A stretch of DNA of 64,000 bases from Agromyces protaetiae. Its GTDB lineage: Bacteria > Actinomycetota > Actinomycetes > Actinomycetales > Microbacteriaceae. This document shows, piece by piece, positions 8,045 through 17,365 of the stretch (positions are counted from its first letter, which is position 1; each line of letters starts with the position of its first letter). Both the position numbers and the translations under genes were made by a program. The notes beneath the pieces were generated by a model. That model had not been told where the DNA came from. It saw nothing but the letters and a program-made list of their open reading frames with translations, and made no database searches. The DNA lies in the NCBI RefSeq assembly GCF_030866785.1, contig NZ_CP133018.1, forward strand, positions 3,720,001-3,784,000. Direction: 5' to 3'.

Positions 8045-8461
8045 TTATTCGCGCTCGAGCGGACGCCAGACGACGACCGCGGTCTCGCGCCGCACGCGCG
8101 TGCCGCCCTTGATCGTGATGATCTCGCCCGCGCTGCCAGCGGCGAACACCCGACGGCCGGGCCGGTTCAGCATCTCGTCGGCGAGCGCGGCCTCGAGCTC
8201 GCCGACGCGGCGGCGCAGCCCGATCACCTCGTCCTCCAGCTCGAGCACCCTCCGGATGCCCTCGAGGCTCACGCCCTCGGCCGAGAGCTGCGCGATCTCG
8301 CGCAACTGGGTGACGTCGCGCATCGAATAGCGACGCGACTTGCCGGCGGTGCGGGTGGGCGAGACGAGTCCGAGACGGTCGTACTGCCGCAGCGTCTGCG
8401 GATGCATCCCGGCGAGCTCGGCCGCGACCGAGATCACGAAGAGCGGACTGGTCTCGTTCAT
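8045..8461 (-). CDS. hspR: Heat-shock repressor HspR (MerR family)
   Basis: This 138-residue protein is the last gene of the dnaK operon. Its N-terminal helix-turn-helix (AAELAGMHPQTLRQYDRLGL, about residues 13-32) and the following wing (KSRRYSMRDVTQLREI) match HspR, the MerR-type repressor that binds HAIR sites upstream of dnaK with DnaK as co-repressor. A coiled-coil (LELEDEVIGLRRRVGELEAA, about 90-110) should mediate dimerisation. Start ATG 8461 lies 6 bases after the dnaJ stop. Two HAIR-like sites upstream of dnaK (12116-12136 and 12179-12199) support autoregulation. Confidence 0.95.
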   Translation of the reverse strand: MNETSPLFVISVAAELAGMHPQTLRQYDRLGLVSPTRTAGKSRRYSMRDVTQLREIAQLSAEGVSLEGIRRVLELEDEVIGLRRRVGELEAALADEMLNRPGRRVFAAGSAGEIITIKGGTRVRRETAVVVWRPLERE

Positions 8462-8467
8462 GCTGCG

Positions 8468-9463
8468 CTAGGCCTTCGCGCGCGCGATGAGATCGTCGCG
8501 CGGGTTCTCACGGGGCAGCTCGGCGAGGAACGCCTCGAGCTTCTCGCTCGCCTCCTTGCCGAGATGCGACGGCACCGCGACCTGGACCTCGGCGAGCAGG
8601 TCGCCCGTGCCCTTCTTCGTCTCGACGCCGCGACCCTTCACCCGCAGCACACGCCCGCTGGGGGTGCCGGGAGCGACCTTGAGCTTCACGGGGTCGCCGC
8701 CGAGCGTCGGCACCTCGATCGTGGCGCCGAGGGTGGCCTCGCCGAACGTGATCGGCACCTTCACCCGCAGGTTCAGGCCGTCGCGCTCGAAGACGGGGTG
8801 CTTTCGCACGTTGACGGTGAGGATGAGGTCGCCGGCCTCGCCGCCGTCGGGCGACGGCTGGCCCTTGCCCCGGAGCCTGATCTTCTGACCGTCGGCCACG
8901 CCCGCGGGAATGCGCACCGTGATCGGCTTGCCGTCTGAGGCCTGCAGGGTGATCTGCTCGCCCTTGGTGGCGGTGATGAAGTCGAGCGTGGTGCTCGCGG
9001 TGAAGTCGCGGCCCTTGGTCGGGCCGCCGAATCCCCGGTAGCCCCCGCTCGTCTGCCCGAACCGGCCGCCGCCGAACAGGTTGCCGAGCAGGTCGTCGTA
9101 CTCGCCGCCGCCCTGTTGGAACGTGTACCCGCGGCCGCCGCCGGGCTGACCGCCGCCGAACATGCCACCGAACACGTCGTCGAAGCCGCCGGCCCCCGGG
9201 CCGCCGGGCGCCGTGAATCGCGCGCCGGACCCCATCGCCCGCACGGCGTCGTACTCTTTGCGCTGCTCGGTGTCGGAGAGCACCGAGTAGGCCTCGCTGA
9301 TCTCTTTGAACTTCGCCTCGGATGCGGCGTCACCCGGGTTGGAGTCGGGGTGATGTTGCCGGGCGAGCTTGCGGTACGTCTTCTTGATCTCCGCCTCGCT
9401 GGCGTCTTTGCCGACCCCGAGGGTCGCGTAGAAGTCTTTGTCGAACCAGTCCTGACTGGCCAT
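8468..9463 (-). CDS. dnaJ: DnaJ-family co-chaperone lacking the zinc-finger domain
   Basis: The 331-residue product starts at ATG 9463 behind GGAGG. The J domain spans residues 9-75 with the HPD motif (RQHHPDSNPG) that stimulates DnaK ATP hydrolysis. A Gly/Phe-rich region follows (GGFDDVFGGMFGGG and NLFGGGRFGQ). The four CxxCxGxG repeats of classical DnaJ are entirely absent, so the protein passes straight into the two beta-rich C-terminal substrate-binding domains (EQITLQASDGKPITVRIPAG to the end). This is the type B (CbpA/DnaJ2-like) layout, and it occupies the dnaJ place in the operon. Confidence 0.93.
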   Translation of the reverse strand: MASQDWFDKDFYATLGVGKDASEAEIKKTYRKLARQHHPDSNPGDAASEAKFKEISEAYSVLSDTEQRKEYDAVRAMGSGARFTAPGGPGAGGFDDVFGGMFGGGQPGGGRGYTFQQGGGEYDDLLGNLFGGGRFGQTSGGYRGFGGPTKGRDFTASTTLDFITATKGEQITLQASDGKPITVRIPAGVADGQKIRLRGKGQPSPDGGEAGDLILTVNVRKHPVFERDGLNLRVKVPITFGEATLGATIEVPTLGGDPVKLKVAPGTPSGRVLRVKGRGVETKKGTGDLLAEVQVAVPSHLGKEASEKLEAFLAELPRENPRDDLIARAKA

Positions 9464-9542
9464 TCGGCACCTCCTCTCTGATGAAACGTCCGGGTGGTCG
9501 GGAAGCGCGAACCGCTCCCCGACCACCGAAGGGTGACTGGCG

Positions 9543-10202
9543 TTACGCGGGCGTCTTGACGACGACCTTGGCGGGGCGCAGCAGCGTCGAGCCGAGCAGG
9601 TACCCCGTCTCCACGACGTCGGCGACGGTGTCGACCTCGACGTCGGGTGACGGCTGCTGGAAGATCGCCTCGTGCTGCGTCGGGTCGAACGGCTCACCCG
9701 GCGTGCCGAACGGCTTCAGCCCGAGCTTCTCGACGGCGCCGCGCAGCTTCGCCGCGATCGTCGCGAAGGGCGCGTCGCCCTCGAGGTCGCCGTGCTTCTC
9801 GGCCCGGTCGAGGTCGTCGAGCACCGGAAGCAGCACGGCCACAGCGGCACCGACCGCGCGCTCGCGCTCGAGCTCGCGGTTCGCCTCGGTGCGCTTGCGG
9901 TAGTTCGCGTACTCCGCGGTGACCCGCTTGAGGTCGGCGAGGTGCTCGGCCGACGGCTCCTGCACCTCGGCCTGCGCCGCGTTCAGGATGTCATCGACGG
10001 TCAGCTCTTCGTCGCCGGCCGGCTGGGCGGCGGCGGGCTGGGCGGCGGCGGGCTGGGCGGCGGCGGGCTGGGCGGATGCCTCGGTCGAGGCATCCGCACC
10101 CTGCTCGCCGCCTTCGGGCTGACGAACCGCACCCGTCTCGGGGTCGATCCGCCGTTTGTCGCGGATGATCGGCTCTTCGTGGCTCTGGTTCTCGTCAGTC
10201 AT
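9543..10202 (-). CDS. grpE: Nucleotide exchange factor GrpE
   Basis: The 219-residue product has the GrpE plan: an acidic, disordered N-terminus, a long coiled coil (LADLKRVTAEYANYRKRTEA), and a beta-rich C-terminal domain ending in VDTVADVVETGYLLGSTLLR, which contacts DnaK and drives ADP release. The N-terminal tail contains four AAAQP repeats (about 10019-10076 in DNA). The ATG at 10202 lies two bases after the dnaK stop codon, so translation is probably coupled. An inverted pair of the decamer GAGGCATCCG (10073-10096) sits within its coding sequence and reads DAS/EAS-type tripeptides. Confidence 0.95.
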   Translation of the reverse strand: MTDENQSHEEPIIRDKRRIDPETGAVRQPEGGEQGADASTEASAQPAAAQPAAAQPAAAQPAGDEELTVDDILNAAQAEVQEPSAEHLADLKRVTAEYANYRKRTEANRELERERAVGAAVAVLLPVLDDLDRAEKHGDLEGDAPFATIAAKLRGAVEKLGLKPFGTPGEPFDPTQHEAIFQQPSPDVEVDTVADVVETGYLLGSTLLRPAKVVVKTPA

Positions 10203-10204
10203 GG

Positions 10205-12082
10205 TTACTTCTTCTCGTCCTCGTCGTCGACGACCTCGGCGTCGACCACGTCCTCGTCGGAGGACTCGCCGCCGTCGGTGCCCGTGGCTGATGCGTCTTC
10301 ACCGGGGTTGCCCGGGTTCGCGCCGGCGTCGGCCGACTGCGAGGCGTAGATCGCCTCGCCCAGCTTGGTCTGCGACTGCGAGAGCTTGTCGAACGCGGTC
10401 TTCACCGCGTCGTCGTCGTCGCCCGCGAGCGCGGACTTCAGCGCGTCGACGTCGCCCTGGACCTCGGACTTGACGTCGGCGGGGAGCTTGTCGTCGTTGT
10501 CCTTGATGAGCTTGTCGATCTGGTAGACGAGCTGCTCGGCCTGGTTGCGGGTCTCGGCGGACTCGCGGCGCTTCTTGTCTTCGGCCGCGTGCTCCTCGGC
10601 GTCGCGGACCATGCGCTCCACGTCCTCCTTCGGCAGCGCCGAGCCGCCCGAGATCGTCATGCGCTGCTCCTTGCCGGTGCCCTTGTCCTTCGCGGACACG
10701 TGCACGATGCCGTTGGCGTCGATGTCGAACGTGACCTCGATCTGCGGGATGCCGCGCGGGGCCGGCGCGATGCCGGTCAGCTCGAAGGTGCCGAGCGGCT
10801 TGTTGTCGCGCGTGAACTCGCGCTCACCCTGGAAGACCTGGATGGCGACCGACGGCTGGTTGTCGTCGGCGGTCGTGAAGGTCTCGCTGCGCTTGGTCGG
10901 AATGGCCGTGTTGCGCTCGATGAGCTTGGTCATGATGCCGCCCTTGGTCTCGATGCCGAGGCTCAGGGGGGTGACGTCGATGAGCAGCACATCCTTGCGC
11001 TCACCCTTCAGGACGCCCGCCTGCAGGGCCGCGCCCACGGCGACGACCTCATCGGGGTTCACGCCCTTGTTCGGGTCCTTGCCGGTCTCCTGCTTGACGA
11101 GCTCGGAGACGGCCGGCATGCGGGTCGAGCCACCGACGAGCACGACGTGCGCGATGTCGGAGACCTTGATGCCCGCCTCGCGGATGACGTCCTCGAACGG
11201 CTTCTTCGTGCGGTCGAGCAGGTCGGAGGTCATGTTCTCGAACTGCGCGCGCGTGAGCGTCTCGTCGAGGTTCGCGGGGCCGTTCTCGGTGAGCGACAGG
11301 TACGGCAGCTGGATGCTCGTCGACATGCTCGACGACAGCTCCTTCTTCGCCTGCTCGGCGGCCTCCTTGAGGCGCTGCTTCGCGATCTTGTCGTTCGAGA
11401 CGTCGACACCGGTGGAGTCCTTGAACCGCTTGATCAGCCACTCGACGATGCGCTCGTCCCAGTCGTCGCCGCCGAGACGGTTGTCACCGGAGGTCGCGCG
11501 GACCTGGATGGTCGAGAAGTCGTCGTCTTTGCCCACCTCGAGGAGCGAGACGTCGAAGGTGCCGCCACCGAGGTCGAAGACCAGGATGAGCTCGTCTTCC
11601 TTGCCCTTGTCGAGGCCGTACGCGAGCGCCGCCGCGGTGGGCTCGTTGATGATGCGGAGCACATTGAGGCCCGCGATCTCGCCGGCCTCTTTCGTGGCCT
11701 GACGCTCGGCGTCGTTGAAGTAGGCCGGCACCGTGATGACGGCGTCGGTGACGGTGTCGCCGAGGTACGACTCGGCGTCGCGCTTCAGCTTCTGCAGGAT
11801 GCGCGCCGAGATCTCTTGCGGCGTGTAGGTCTTGCCGTCGATCTCGGTCTTCCAGTCGGTGCCCATGTGGCGCTTGACCGACGAGATGGTGCGGTCGACG
11901 TTCGTCACGGCCTGGCGCTTGGCGGTCTCGCCGACGAGCACCTCACCGTCTTTCGTGAACGCGACCACCGACGGGGTGGTGCGGAACCCTTCCGCGTTCG
12001 GGATGACCGTGGGCTCGCCACCCTCGAGGGCCGAAACCACCGAGTTCGTGGTGCCGAGGTCGATACCAACTGCACGTGACAT
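10205..12082 (-). CDS. dnaK: Hsp70 chaperone DnaK
   Basis: This 625-residue protein is full length for actinobacterial DnaK. The nucleotide-binding domain carries [11 protein letters not shown] at residues 6-16, [12 protein letters not shown] and [17 protein letters not shown]; the substrate-binding domain begins after the linker [17 protein letters not shown]. The lid ends in the acidic tail [16 protein letters not shown]. DnaK folds nascent and stress-damaged proteins with DnaJ and GrpE, and also serves as co-repressor for HspR. It is the first gene of the dnaK-grpE-dnaJ-hspR operon, with HAIR operators 34-117 bases upstream of its ATG. Confidence 0.98.
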   Translation of the reverse strand: MSRAVGIDLGTTNSVVSALEGGEPTVIPNAEGFRTTPSVVAFTKDGEVLVGETAKRQAVTNVDRTISSVKRHMGTDWKTEIDGKTYTPQEISARILQKLKRDAESYLGDTVTDAVITVPAYFNDAERQATKEAGEIAGLNVLRIINEPTAAALAYGLDKGKEDELILVFDLGGGTFDVSLLEVGKDDDFSTIQVRATSGDNRLGGDDWDERIVEWLIKRFKDSTGVDVSNDKIAKQRLKEAAEQAKKELSSSMSTSIQLPYLSLTENGPANLDETLTRAQFENMTSDLLDRTKKPFEDVIREAGIKVSDIAHVVLVGGSTRMPAVSELVKQETGKDPNKGVNPDEVVAVGAALQAGVLKGERKDVLLIDVTPLSLGIETKGGIMTKLIERNTAIPTKRSETFTTADDNQPSVAIQVFQGEREFTRDNKPLGTFELTGIAPAPRGIPQIEVTFDIDANGIVHVSAKDKGTGKEQRMTISGGSALPKEDVERMVRDAEEHAAEDKKRRESAETRNQAEQLVYQIDKLIKDNDDKLPADVKSEVQGDVDALKSALAGDDDDAVKTAFDKLSQSQTKLGEAIYASQSADAGANPGNPGEDASATGTDGGESSDEDVVDAEVVDDEDEKK

Positions 12083-12115
12083 GTGTGTGTCTCCAAAGTA
12101 TGTGGGTCGTCAAGA

Positions 12116-12136
12116 CTTGAGTCTCAACGGCTCAAG
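12116..12136. promoter_or_regulatory. HAIR operator 1 (HspR site)
   Basis: CTTGAGT, seven bases, then GCTCAAG matches the HspR-associated inverted repeat CTTGAGT-N7-ACTCAAG with one mismatch. It lies 34 bases upstream of the dnaK start. Confidence 0.9.
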
Positions 12137-12178
12137 CTTCGCAAAGGCGTCGAGGCATGTCAAGTGAACTCTGTAAAA

Positions 12179-12199
12179 CTTGAGCCGGTTCGACTCAAC
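12179..12199. promoter_or_regulatory. HAIR operator 2 (HspR site)
   Basis: CTTGAGC, seven bases, then ACTCAAC is a second HAIR-like site with one mismatch in each arm. A minus-strand TTGACA (12158-12163) lies between the two sites and may be the -35 element of the dnaK promoter; no convincing -10 follows. Confidence 0.8.
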
Positions 12200-12259
12200 T
12201 CTCAGCAGGTGTTCAGGATGCTCAGGCGCGCCGAGCCGACGGCGGTTACGGTGTACGAA

Positions 12260-12853
12260 ATGTCATCGGTGTGGGAACGGTACGGGACGGTTATCGCGGC
12301 CGGCATCCTGATCGGCTTGCCGATCGGCATCATCGCGATCGCCTGGCTTGCGCGGCGTCGCATCGCGCGCGGCTGGTCACGAGGATGGGCATGGCGCGCC
12401 AGCACGGCTGAGGTCTGCCTCGTGCTGGGCACCGCGCCGTGGGTCTGGATGATCATGGCGCCGACGTCCGGCTCAGGCGGCCTTCAGCTCGTGCCGTTCC
12501 GCGATCTTCGGGCCGTGCTCACCGGCGACGACAGCATCGTGCAAGTCGTGGGCAACCTCCTGGTGTTCGCTGCGCTCGGGTTCTTCCTCCCGATCCGGTT
12601 CCGACTCGCCAGGCCGGCGTGGGTTCCGGGCATCGTCGGACTGGTGGCCGGCGGACTCTCGGTGCTCGTCGAGGCCATCCAGCTCACCCTGCCGCTCGGC
12701 CGCGTCGCCTCCGTCGACGACGTCCTGCTGAACGCCGCCGGAGCCGCGATCGCTTCACTCGCATCCGCGAGATACTGGCGCTCCCGCACCAATCCGGATC
12801 CTGAGCTCCCCGAAGGACTCGGAAGCGACCCACCTCAGCCCGTTCGGAAATGA
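12260..12853 (+). CDS. VanZ-like membrane protein
   Basis: The 197-residue protein has five hydrophobic segments. The conserved VanZ-type core is present: TSGSGGLQLVPFRDLRAVL, then VGNLLVFAALGFFLPI and EAIQLTLPLGRVASVDDVLLNAAGA, the last matching the Q-x10-R-x2-D-x2-D/N pattern of the family. The name comes from an enterococcal glycopeptide-resistance accessory gene, but most VanZ-like proteins have no known role. The ATG at 12260 is chosen because the hydrophobic start follows directly; upstream in-frame codons run through the dnaK operators. It is divergent from dnaK. Confidence 0.8.
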   Translation: MSSVWERYGTVIAAGILIGLPIGIIAIAWLARRRIARGWSRGWAWRASTAEVCLVLGTAPWVWMIMAPTSGSGGLQLVPFRDLRAVLTGDDSIVQVVGNLLVFAALGFFLPIRFRLARPAWVPGIVGLVAGGLSVLVEAIQLTLPLGRVASVDDVLLNAAGAAIASLASARYWRSRTNPDPELPEGLGSDPPQPVRK

Positions 12854-12938
12854 CCGCGGTACCGCAGGAGCAATGTACCTATGTATTAGCGGGTTAATCT
12901 CTTGTGGCCTGATCGCTCCAGCCTTACGTTCTGCCCCC

Positions 12939-13454
12939 ATGAGAAATCAACACTCTTCGCGCGCGGCCGCAATCCTGACAGGAGCTACCGTGACCATCAC
13001 GGGGCTCGCCTTTGGGTCGCCGACGACCGCGACGGCGAACGAGGCATCGCTCCCCACGTCGACCACGAAGTTCTTCTCACTCAGTGAGCAACACGAGGCC
13101 GAGACGATCGTCGAGCGATTCTCGCAGTCCCATACGATGCCAGAGCTGTTGCCCGGCTCATCGACCGACGCCTACGCCGCGTTCCAACGATCACTCGAGG
13201 CATATTGGTCTTCGGTGCCGTGGGAATCCGTGTACGCCCAGTGGGATTGCCGGCTCGAGAGCAAGCCGACGATGCGCCGCGGCGTTGCGCAGAACGGCAT
13301 GCCATTCGTGGTGCTCGAGGAATCGCATGAGTGCGGCGACCCCGACATCGGTGCCGAGTTCGCCGGACTCGTCGAGCCCCGCGATGCTCGGGGCGCCCTA
13401 CGCTCCGCAGACACCGCTGCCTACTCGGTCAGGGGACGATCTGACGTTCGATAA
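12939..13454 (+). CDS. Small secreted protein of unknown function
   Basis: The 171-residue product starts at ATG 12939 and has a signal peptide (residues 1-35, ending near GSPTTATANEA). The mature part contains Cys residues near WDCRLESKPTM and ESHECGDPDIG that could form a disulfide. I do not recognise a family. The C-terminal residues (AAYSVRGRSDVR) are encoded within the tail of the convergent ATPase gene, a 26-base overlap. This could be genuine or mean that the original 3' end was replaced when the ATPase gene arrived. Confidence 0.55.
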   Translation: MRNQHSSRAAAILTGATVTITGLAFGSPTTATANEASLPTSTTKFFSLSEQHEAETIVERFSQSHTMPELLPGSSTDAYAAFQRSLEAYWSSVPWESVYAQWDCRLESKPTMRRGVAQNGMPFVVLEESHECGDPDIGAEFAGLVEPRDARGALRSADTAAYSVRGRSDVR

Positions 13455-14598
13455 ACGCGGCCATGCCGGGCACGGTGAAGGCGACGACGCCGTGCTCTGG
13501 TGCGTAGACCAAGCCCTTCGCGATGAGCGCGGCACGGGTCGGTCCGAGGCTCTTCGGCTTCCTCCCCAACCGTGTGGCGACCACGCCTGAGGAGCTGCCC
13601 TCATCGCCATCTGCTGCCATCGCGCGCAGGTACTGCTGTTCGGACGGGGTCGCGCGGTCCCATCTGACCCGGAAGAATCCATTGTCGAGTTGGTGATTGC
13701 CCTGGACCACTCCGAGTTCCGCGTCGTGCTTCACGATGACCGGCCCGGCAGCGACGTTCCAGGTCGCCTGCCCGAACTGTTGAAGGAAGTAAGGGTAGCG
13801 ACCCGATGCGTGGACGACGACATCGACGGCATCGTCATCCCAGGTTGCGTCCTCCTGGGCGGAGGGGATCGTGAGAGCCTCAGCGACGACGTCGACACCG
13901 ATCTGCTCGATCTTCGCGTACTGGAACCGTTCGGCGTAGGACTTCGCTTCAGCGAGGATCCGAGGCAGGCTGGGCAGGCCGGCGAACGCGAACAGGACCC
14001 GCCAGCTGTCCTGTGCTGCGGCGTGGGCGATGACGCACAGCGTCGTCAGTTCCTCCACCGTGAGGTCCTGCGCCTCGTCTACAAGGATCGCGAGGCCGAC
14101 GCCTTCCTCTTCGGCTGCTTGGGCGAGATCGTGAATGAGCTTGCGGAGGTCGGTATCGAGGATGCCCGTGTCGGCTCCGCCTCCAGTTGTTCCGGCCAGA
14201 TCGAGCCCAAAGGTCCAGACTCCGGTGGTGTCGTACGACGCTTTGAAACTCAGGGCGGTCTTGAGTGCCTTGAGCAGACGCCGGCCGGCACCTGCGTGCG
14301 CGAGGTCCGCCAGTGGCTCGTACAGCGCCTCACCGACCAGTTCCCGTAGCGATTTCCCGGATCCCGCTTCGACCTGCGCGACGATCCATGCCTTCTTCGC
14401 GGCATTGCGACGGAACTCGGACAGCAGGACGGTCTTCCCGACGCCGCGAAGTCCATACAGCACGACGGGCTGGTCCGTGCGATCGCGTTCGGCGCGCGCA
14501 AGCGACGTGGACCATGCCCACAACGCATCATCACGCCCGACCAGCGCCGCCGGCTTCCGGCCTGCTCCAGGTGAATACGGGTTCCGGATCGGATCCAT
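13429..14598 (-). CDS. Orphan AAA ATPase (ORC1-like AAA type)
   Basis: This 389-residue protein has a Walker A motif GLRGVGKT at residues 49-56, a Walker B motif ILVDEAQD at 171-178, and an arginine-rich region beyond, as in single-protein AAA ATPases of the AAA_16/ORC1-like group. The C-terminal third (about 310-385, including SSGVVATRLGRKPKSLGPTR) looks like a winged helix, which would let it bind DNA. Such orphan ATPases are common in accessory regions, and their roles are mostly unknown. The start is ATG 14598 behind GGAGG. The gene is less G+C-rich than its neighbours and is flanked by unrelated genes, suggesting acquisition. No partner gene is adjacent. Confidence 0.8.
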   Translation of the reverse strand: MDPIRNPYSPGAGRKPAALVGRDDALWAWSTSLARAERDRTDQPVVLYGLRGVGKTVLLSEFRRNAAKKAWIVAQVEAGSGKSLRELVGEALYEPLADLAHAGAGRRLLKALKTALSFKASYDTTGVWTFGLDLAGTTGGGADTGILDTDLRKLIHDLAQAAEEEGVGLAILVDEAQDLTVEELTTLCVIAHAAAQDSWRVLFAFAGLPSLPRILAEAKSYAERFQYAKIEQIGVDVVAEALTIPSAQEDATWDDDAVDVVVHASGRYPYFLQQFGQATWNVAAGPVIVKHDAELGVVQGNHQLDNGFFRVRWDRATPSEQQYLRAMAADGDEGSSSGVVATRLGRKPKSLGPTRAALIAKGLVYAPEHGVVAFTVPGMAAFIERQIVP

Positions 14599-14680
14599 GC
14601 TTCCTCCGATTGAAGAGACCTACCAAAGTCTACTGGAGTCTAACGAAAGGCTAGATATCGGTAGACATCTCTAGATGGAA
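14599..14680 (-). promoter_or_regulatory. AT-rich control region of the AAA ATPase gene
   Basis: The 80 bases before the ATPase start carry four TAGAC/GTCTA half-sites (on the minus strand TGTCTACC, TTAGACTCC, GTAGACTTT, GTAGGTCTC) and a loose inverted repeat CTAGAGAT...ATATCTAG. Repeated half-sites at this spacing suggest binding of a regulator, possibly the ATPase itself through its C-terminal winged helix. Confidence 0.4.
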
Positions 14681-14822
14681 TGCCTCGCCGCTCGCCCGGG
14701 CTCCACATGACCGGCGCGCGAACGCGATCACCACCCGCGCAGATCTCAACCCGATCCCCGGCCGAGCCGCCCAGAGGCGAGCCGCTCCTCGGTGGGGGTG
14801 TGGAGGTCGATAGGCTGCGGGA

Positions 14823-15413
14823 GTGACCGCCCGAACCGCGACCACCGCTGCCCGACTGCTACTCGGAGGCACGGTGCTGCTCGCGGGCAGCCTGATGCTC
14901 GCCGGATGCACGTCGGCGCCCGAGCCGACCGCAAGCCCGTCGCCGACGGCCTCACCGTCGCCGAGCGCGACCTCCACGGCACCGCCGACGGAGACGTCCG
15001 AGCCGGCCCCCGCTCCCGTTCCCGAGCCGGTCACGTGCGACACCGTGCTGACGCCCGAGGCGACGAGCGCGCTCGCCGAGCAGGGCCTCGAGCTCCGGGA
15101 AGGCACGACCCCGGGGTATCCGCTCGCCGAGCAGTTCGCCGCCGCAGGCGGCACCGCCTGCACGTGGTCGGTCCGGCAGTCCGACATCTTCTTCACCGTG
15201 GTGCAGCTTCCCGTCGCCGACGGCGAGCACGACGCGTGGGCACGCGTGCTGGCCGAGAACGGCTACACGCCGACCGACGATCCCGTGCCGGGCGCACACA
15301 CCGGGCCGGTCGAGCCCGGCACGGGCATCGCGCCGATCGCCATCGTCGAGACCACGCGCATCACGTTCATGAGCGCGCCGGCCCACGCGACGGATCTCGC
15401 GCCCGCGCCGTAA
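14823..15413 (+). CDS. Lipoprotein of unknown function
   Basis: The 196-residue product starts with GTG 14823 and has a lipoprotein signal with lipobox LAGC (Cys29). A Thr/Ser/Pro-rich, probably extended linker (about residues 32-68) precedes a folded domain with two cysteines (VTCDTVLTPEATSAL and GGTACTWSV) that may pair. The pattern T-C-D-x-V-L and A-C-x-W is frequent in small actinobacterial surface lipoproteins; no enzymatic motif is visible. It stands alone upstream of the permease operon. Confidence 0.7.
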   Translation: MTARTATTAARLLLGGTVLLAGSLMLAGCTSAPEPTASPSPTASPSPSATSTAPPTETSEPAPAPVPEPVTCDTVLTPEATSALAEQGLELREGTTPGYPLAEQFAAAGGTACTWSVRQSDIFFTVVQLPVADGEHDAWARVLAENGYTPTDDPVPGAHTGPVEPGTGIAPIAIVETTRITFMSAPAHATDLAPAP

Positions 15414-15516
15414 CGGCGCTCCGCGCCACCCGCGCCGGCGAAGCCCACCGACGGGGTCACGGACCGGCCGCGAACCATCAGCTTTCCGGTGCGCGCCTCG
15501 CCTACCCTTGATCGGG

Positions 15517-16516
15517 ATGTCTCAGACGCTCGCCCCGACTCGCCGCGCCCGCGCGAGGTCCGTCGGCATCGGCATCGGGGTCGCCGGCATCCTCGCGCTC
15601 GTCTCGATCCGCCTGTTCGCGCCCGCCGAGCTCGGCGACGTGCTCTCCGACCGCGTGCAGGACTTCATCACGCTGTCCGTGAGCGTGGTCATCGAGAGCC
15701 TGCCGTTCGTGTTCCTCGGCATCGGCCTGTCGATCGCCGTGCAGCTGTTCCTGCCCGAGGACTTCCTCATCCGACGGCTCCCCCGCAACCCCGTGCTGCG
15801 GCGCATCGTGGTGTCGCTCCTCGGGGTGCTGCTGCCGGTCTGCGAGTGCGGCAACGTGCCGCTCGCGCGCGGGCTCATCCAGCGCGGGCTCACGGTCGGC
15901 GAGTCGATGACGTTCCTGCTCGCGGCGCCCATCCTGAACCCGGTCACCATCATCACGACGTACCAGGCGTTCGGCTGGGACGACGGCATCCTCATCGCCC
16001 GCATCGCGGGCGGCTTCATCGTCGCGAACCTCATCGGCTGGGTGTACAGCCGCCACCCGCAGCCCATGTCGCTGCTGACGCCCCGGTTCCAGGCGGCCTG
16101 CGCCCACCCCGGCACGGATGCCTCGTCGAAGCCTCGCAAGGCGGCGCGCATGTTCGCCGAGGAGACGAGCGCGATGATGCCGGCGCTGTTCGTCGGCTCG
16201 GCCATCGCCGGGCTCATCCAGGTCGCCGTGTCGCGCGACTTCCTCGTCACGCTCGGCCAGAACCCCGTGCTCTCGGTGTTCGCGCTGATGCTGCTCGCAT
16301 TCGTCATCTCGATCTGCGCGAACGTCGACGCGTTCTTCGTGCTGTCGTTCGGGTCGACCTTCATGCCGGGCGCGATCGTCGCGTTCCTCGTGTTCGGTCC
16401 GATGATCGACATCAAGATGCTCGCGCTCATGCGCACGACCTTCACGGCGCGCACGCTCGTGCAGTTGACCGCCATCGTCGGGCTCGCGAGCGCCGCCATC
16501 GGGTTGGGGGTCAACC

Positions 16517-16527
<11 letters not shown>
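15517..16527 (+). CDS. DUF318-family permease (SO_0444/ArsP-like)
   Basis: The 336-residue polytopic protein has the hallmark CECGNVP motif of PF03773 permeases in LLPVCECGNVPLARGLIQRG (about residue 115) and a second conserved segment, FVISICANVDAFFVLSF, in the C-terminal half. The two halves probably arose by duplication. Members export organoarsenicals or have unknown substrates. In many bacteria this gene is paired with a TIGR03943 gene, as here, and is associated with zinc-responsive regulation; that link is family knowledge, not shown in this sequence. ATG 15517 is chosen; a TTG at 15508 is possible. The next gene overlaps by 11 bases. Confidence 0.85.
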
Positions 16528-17354
<827 letters not shown>

Positions 17355-17365
<11 letters not shown>

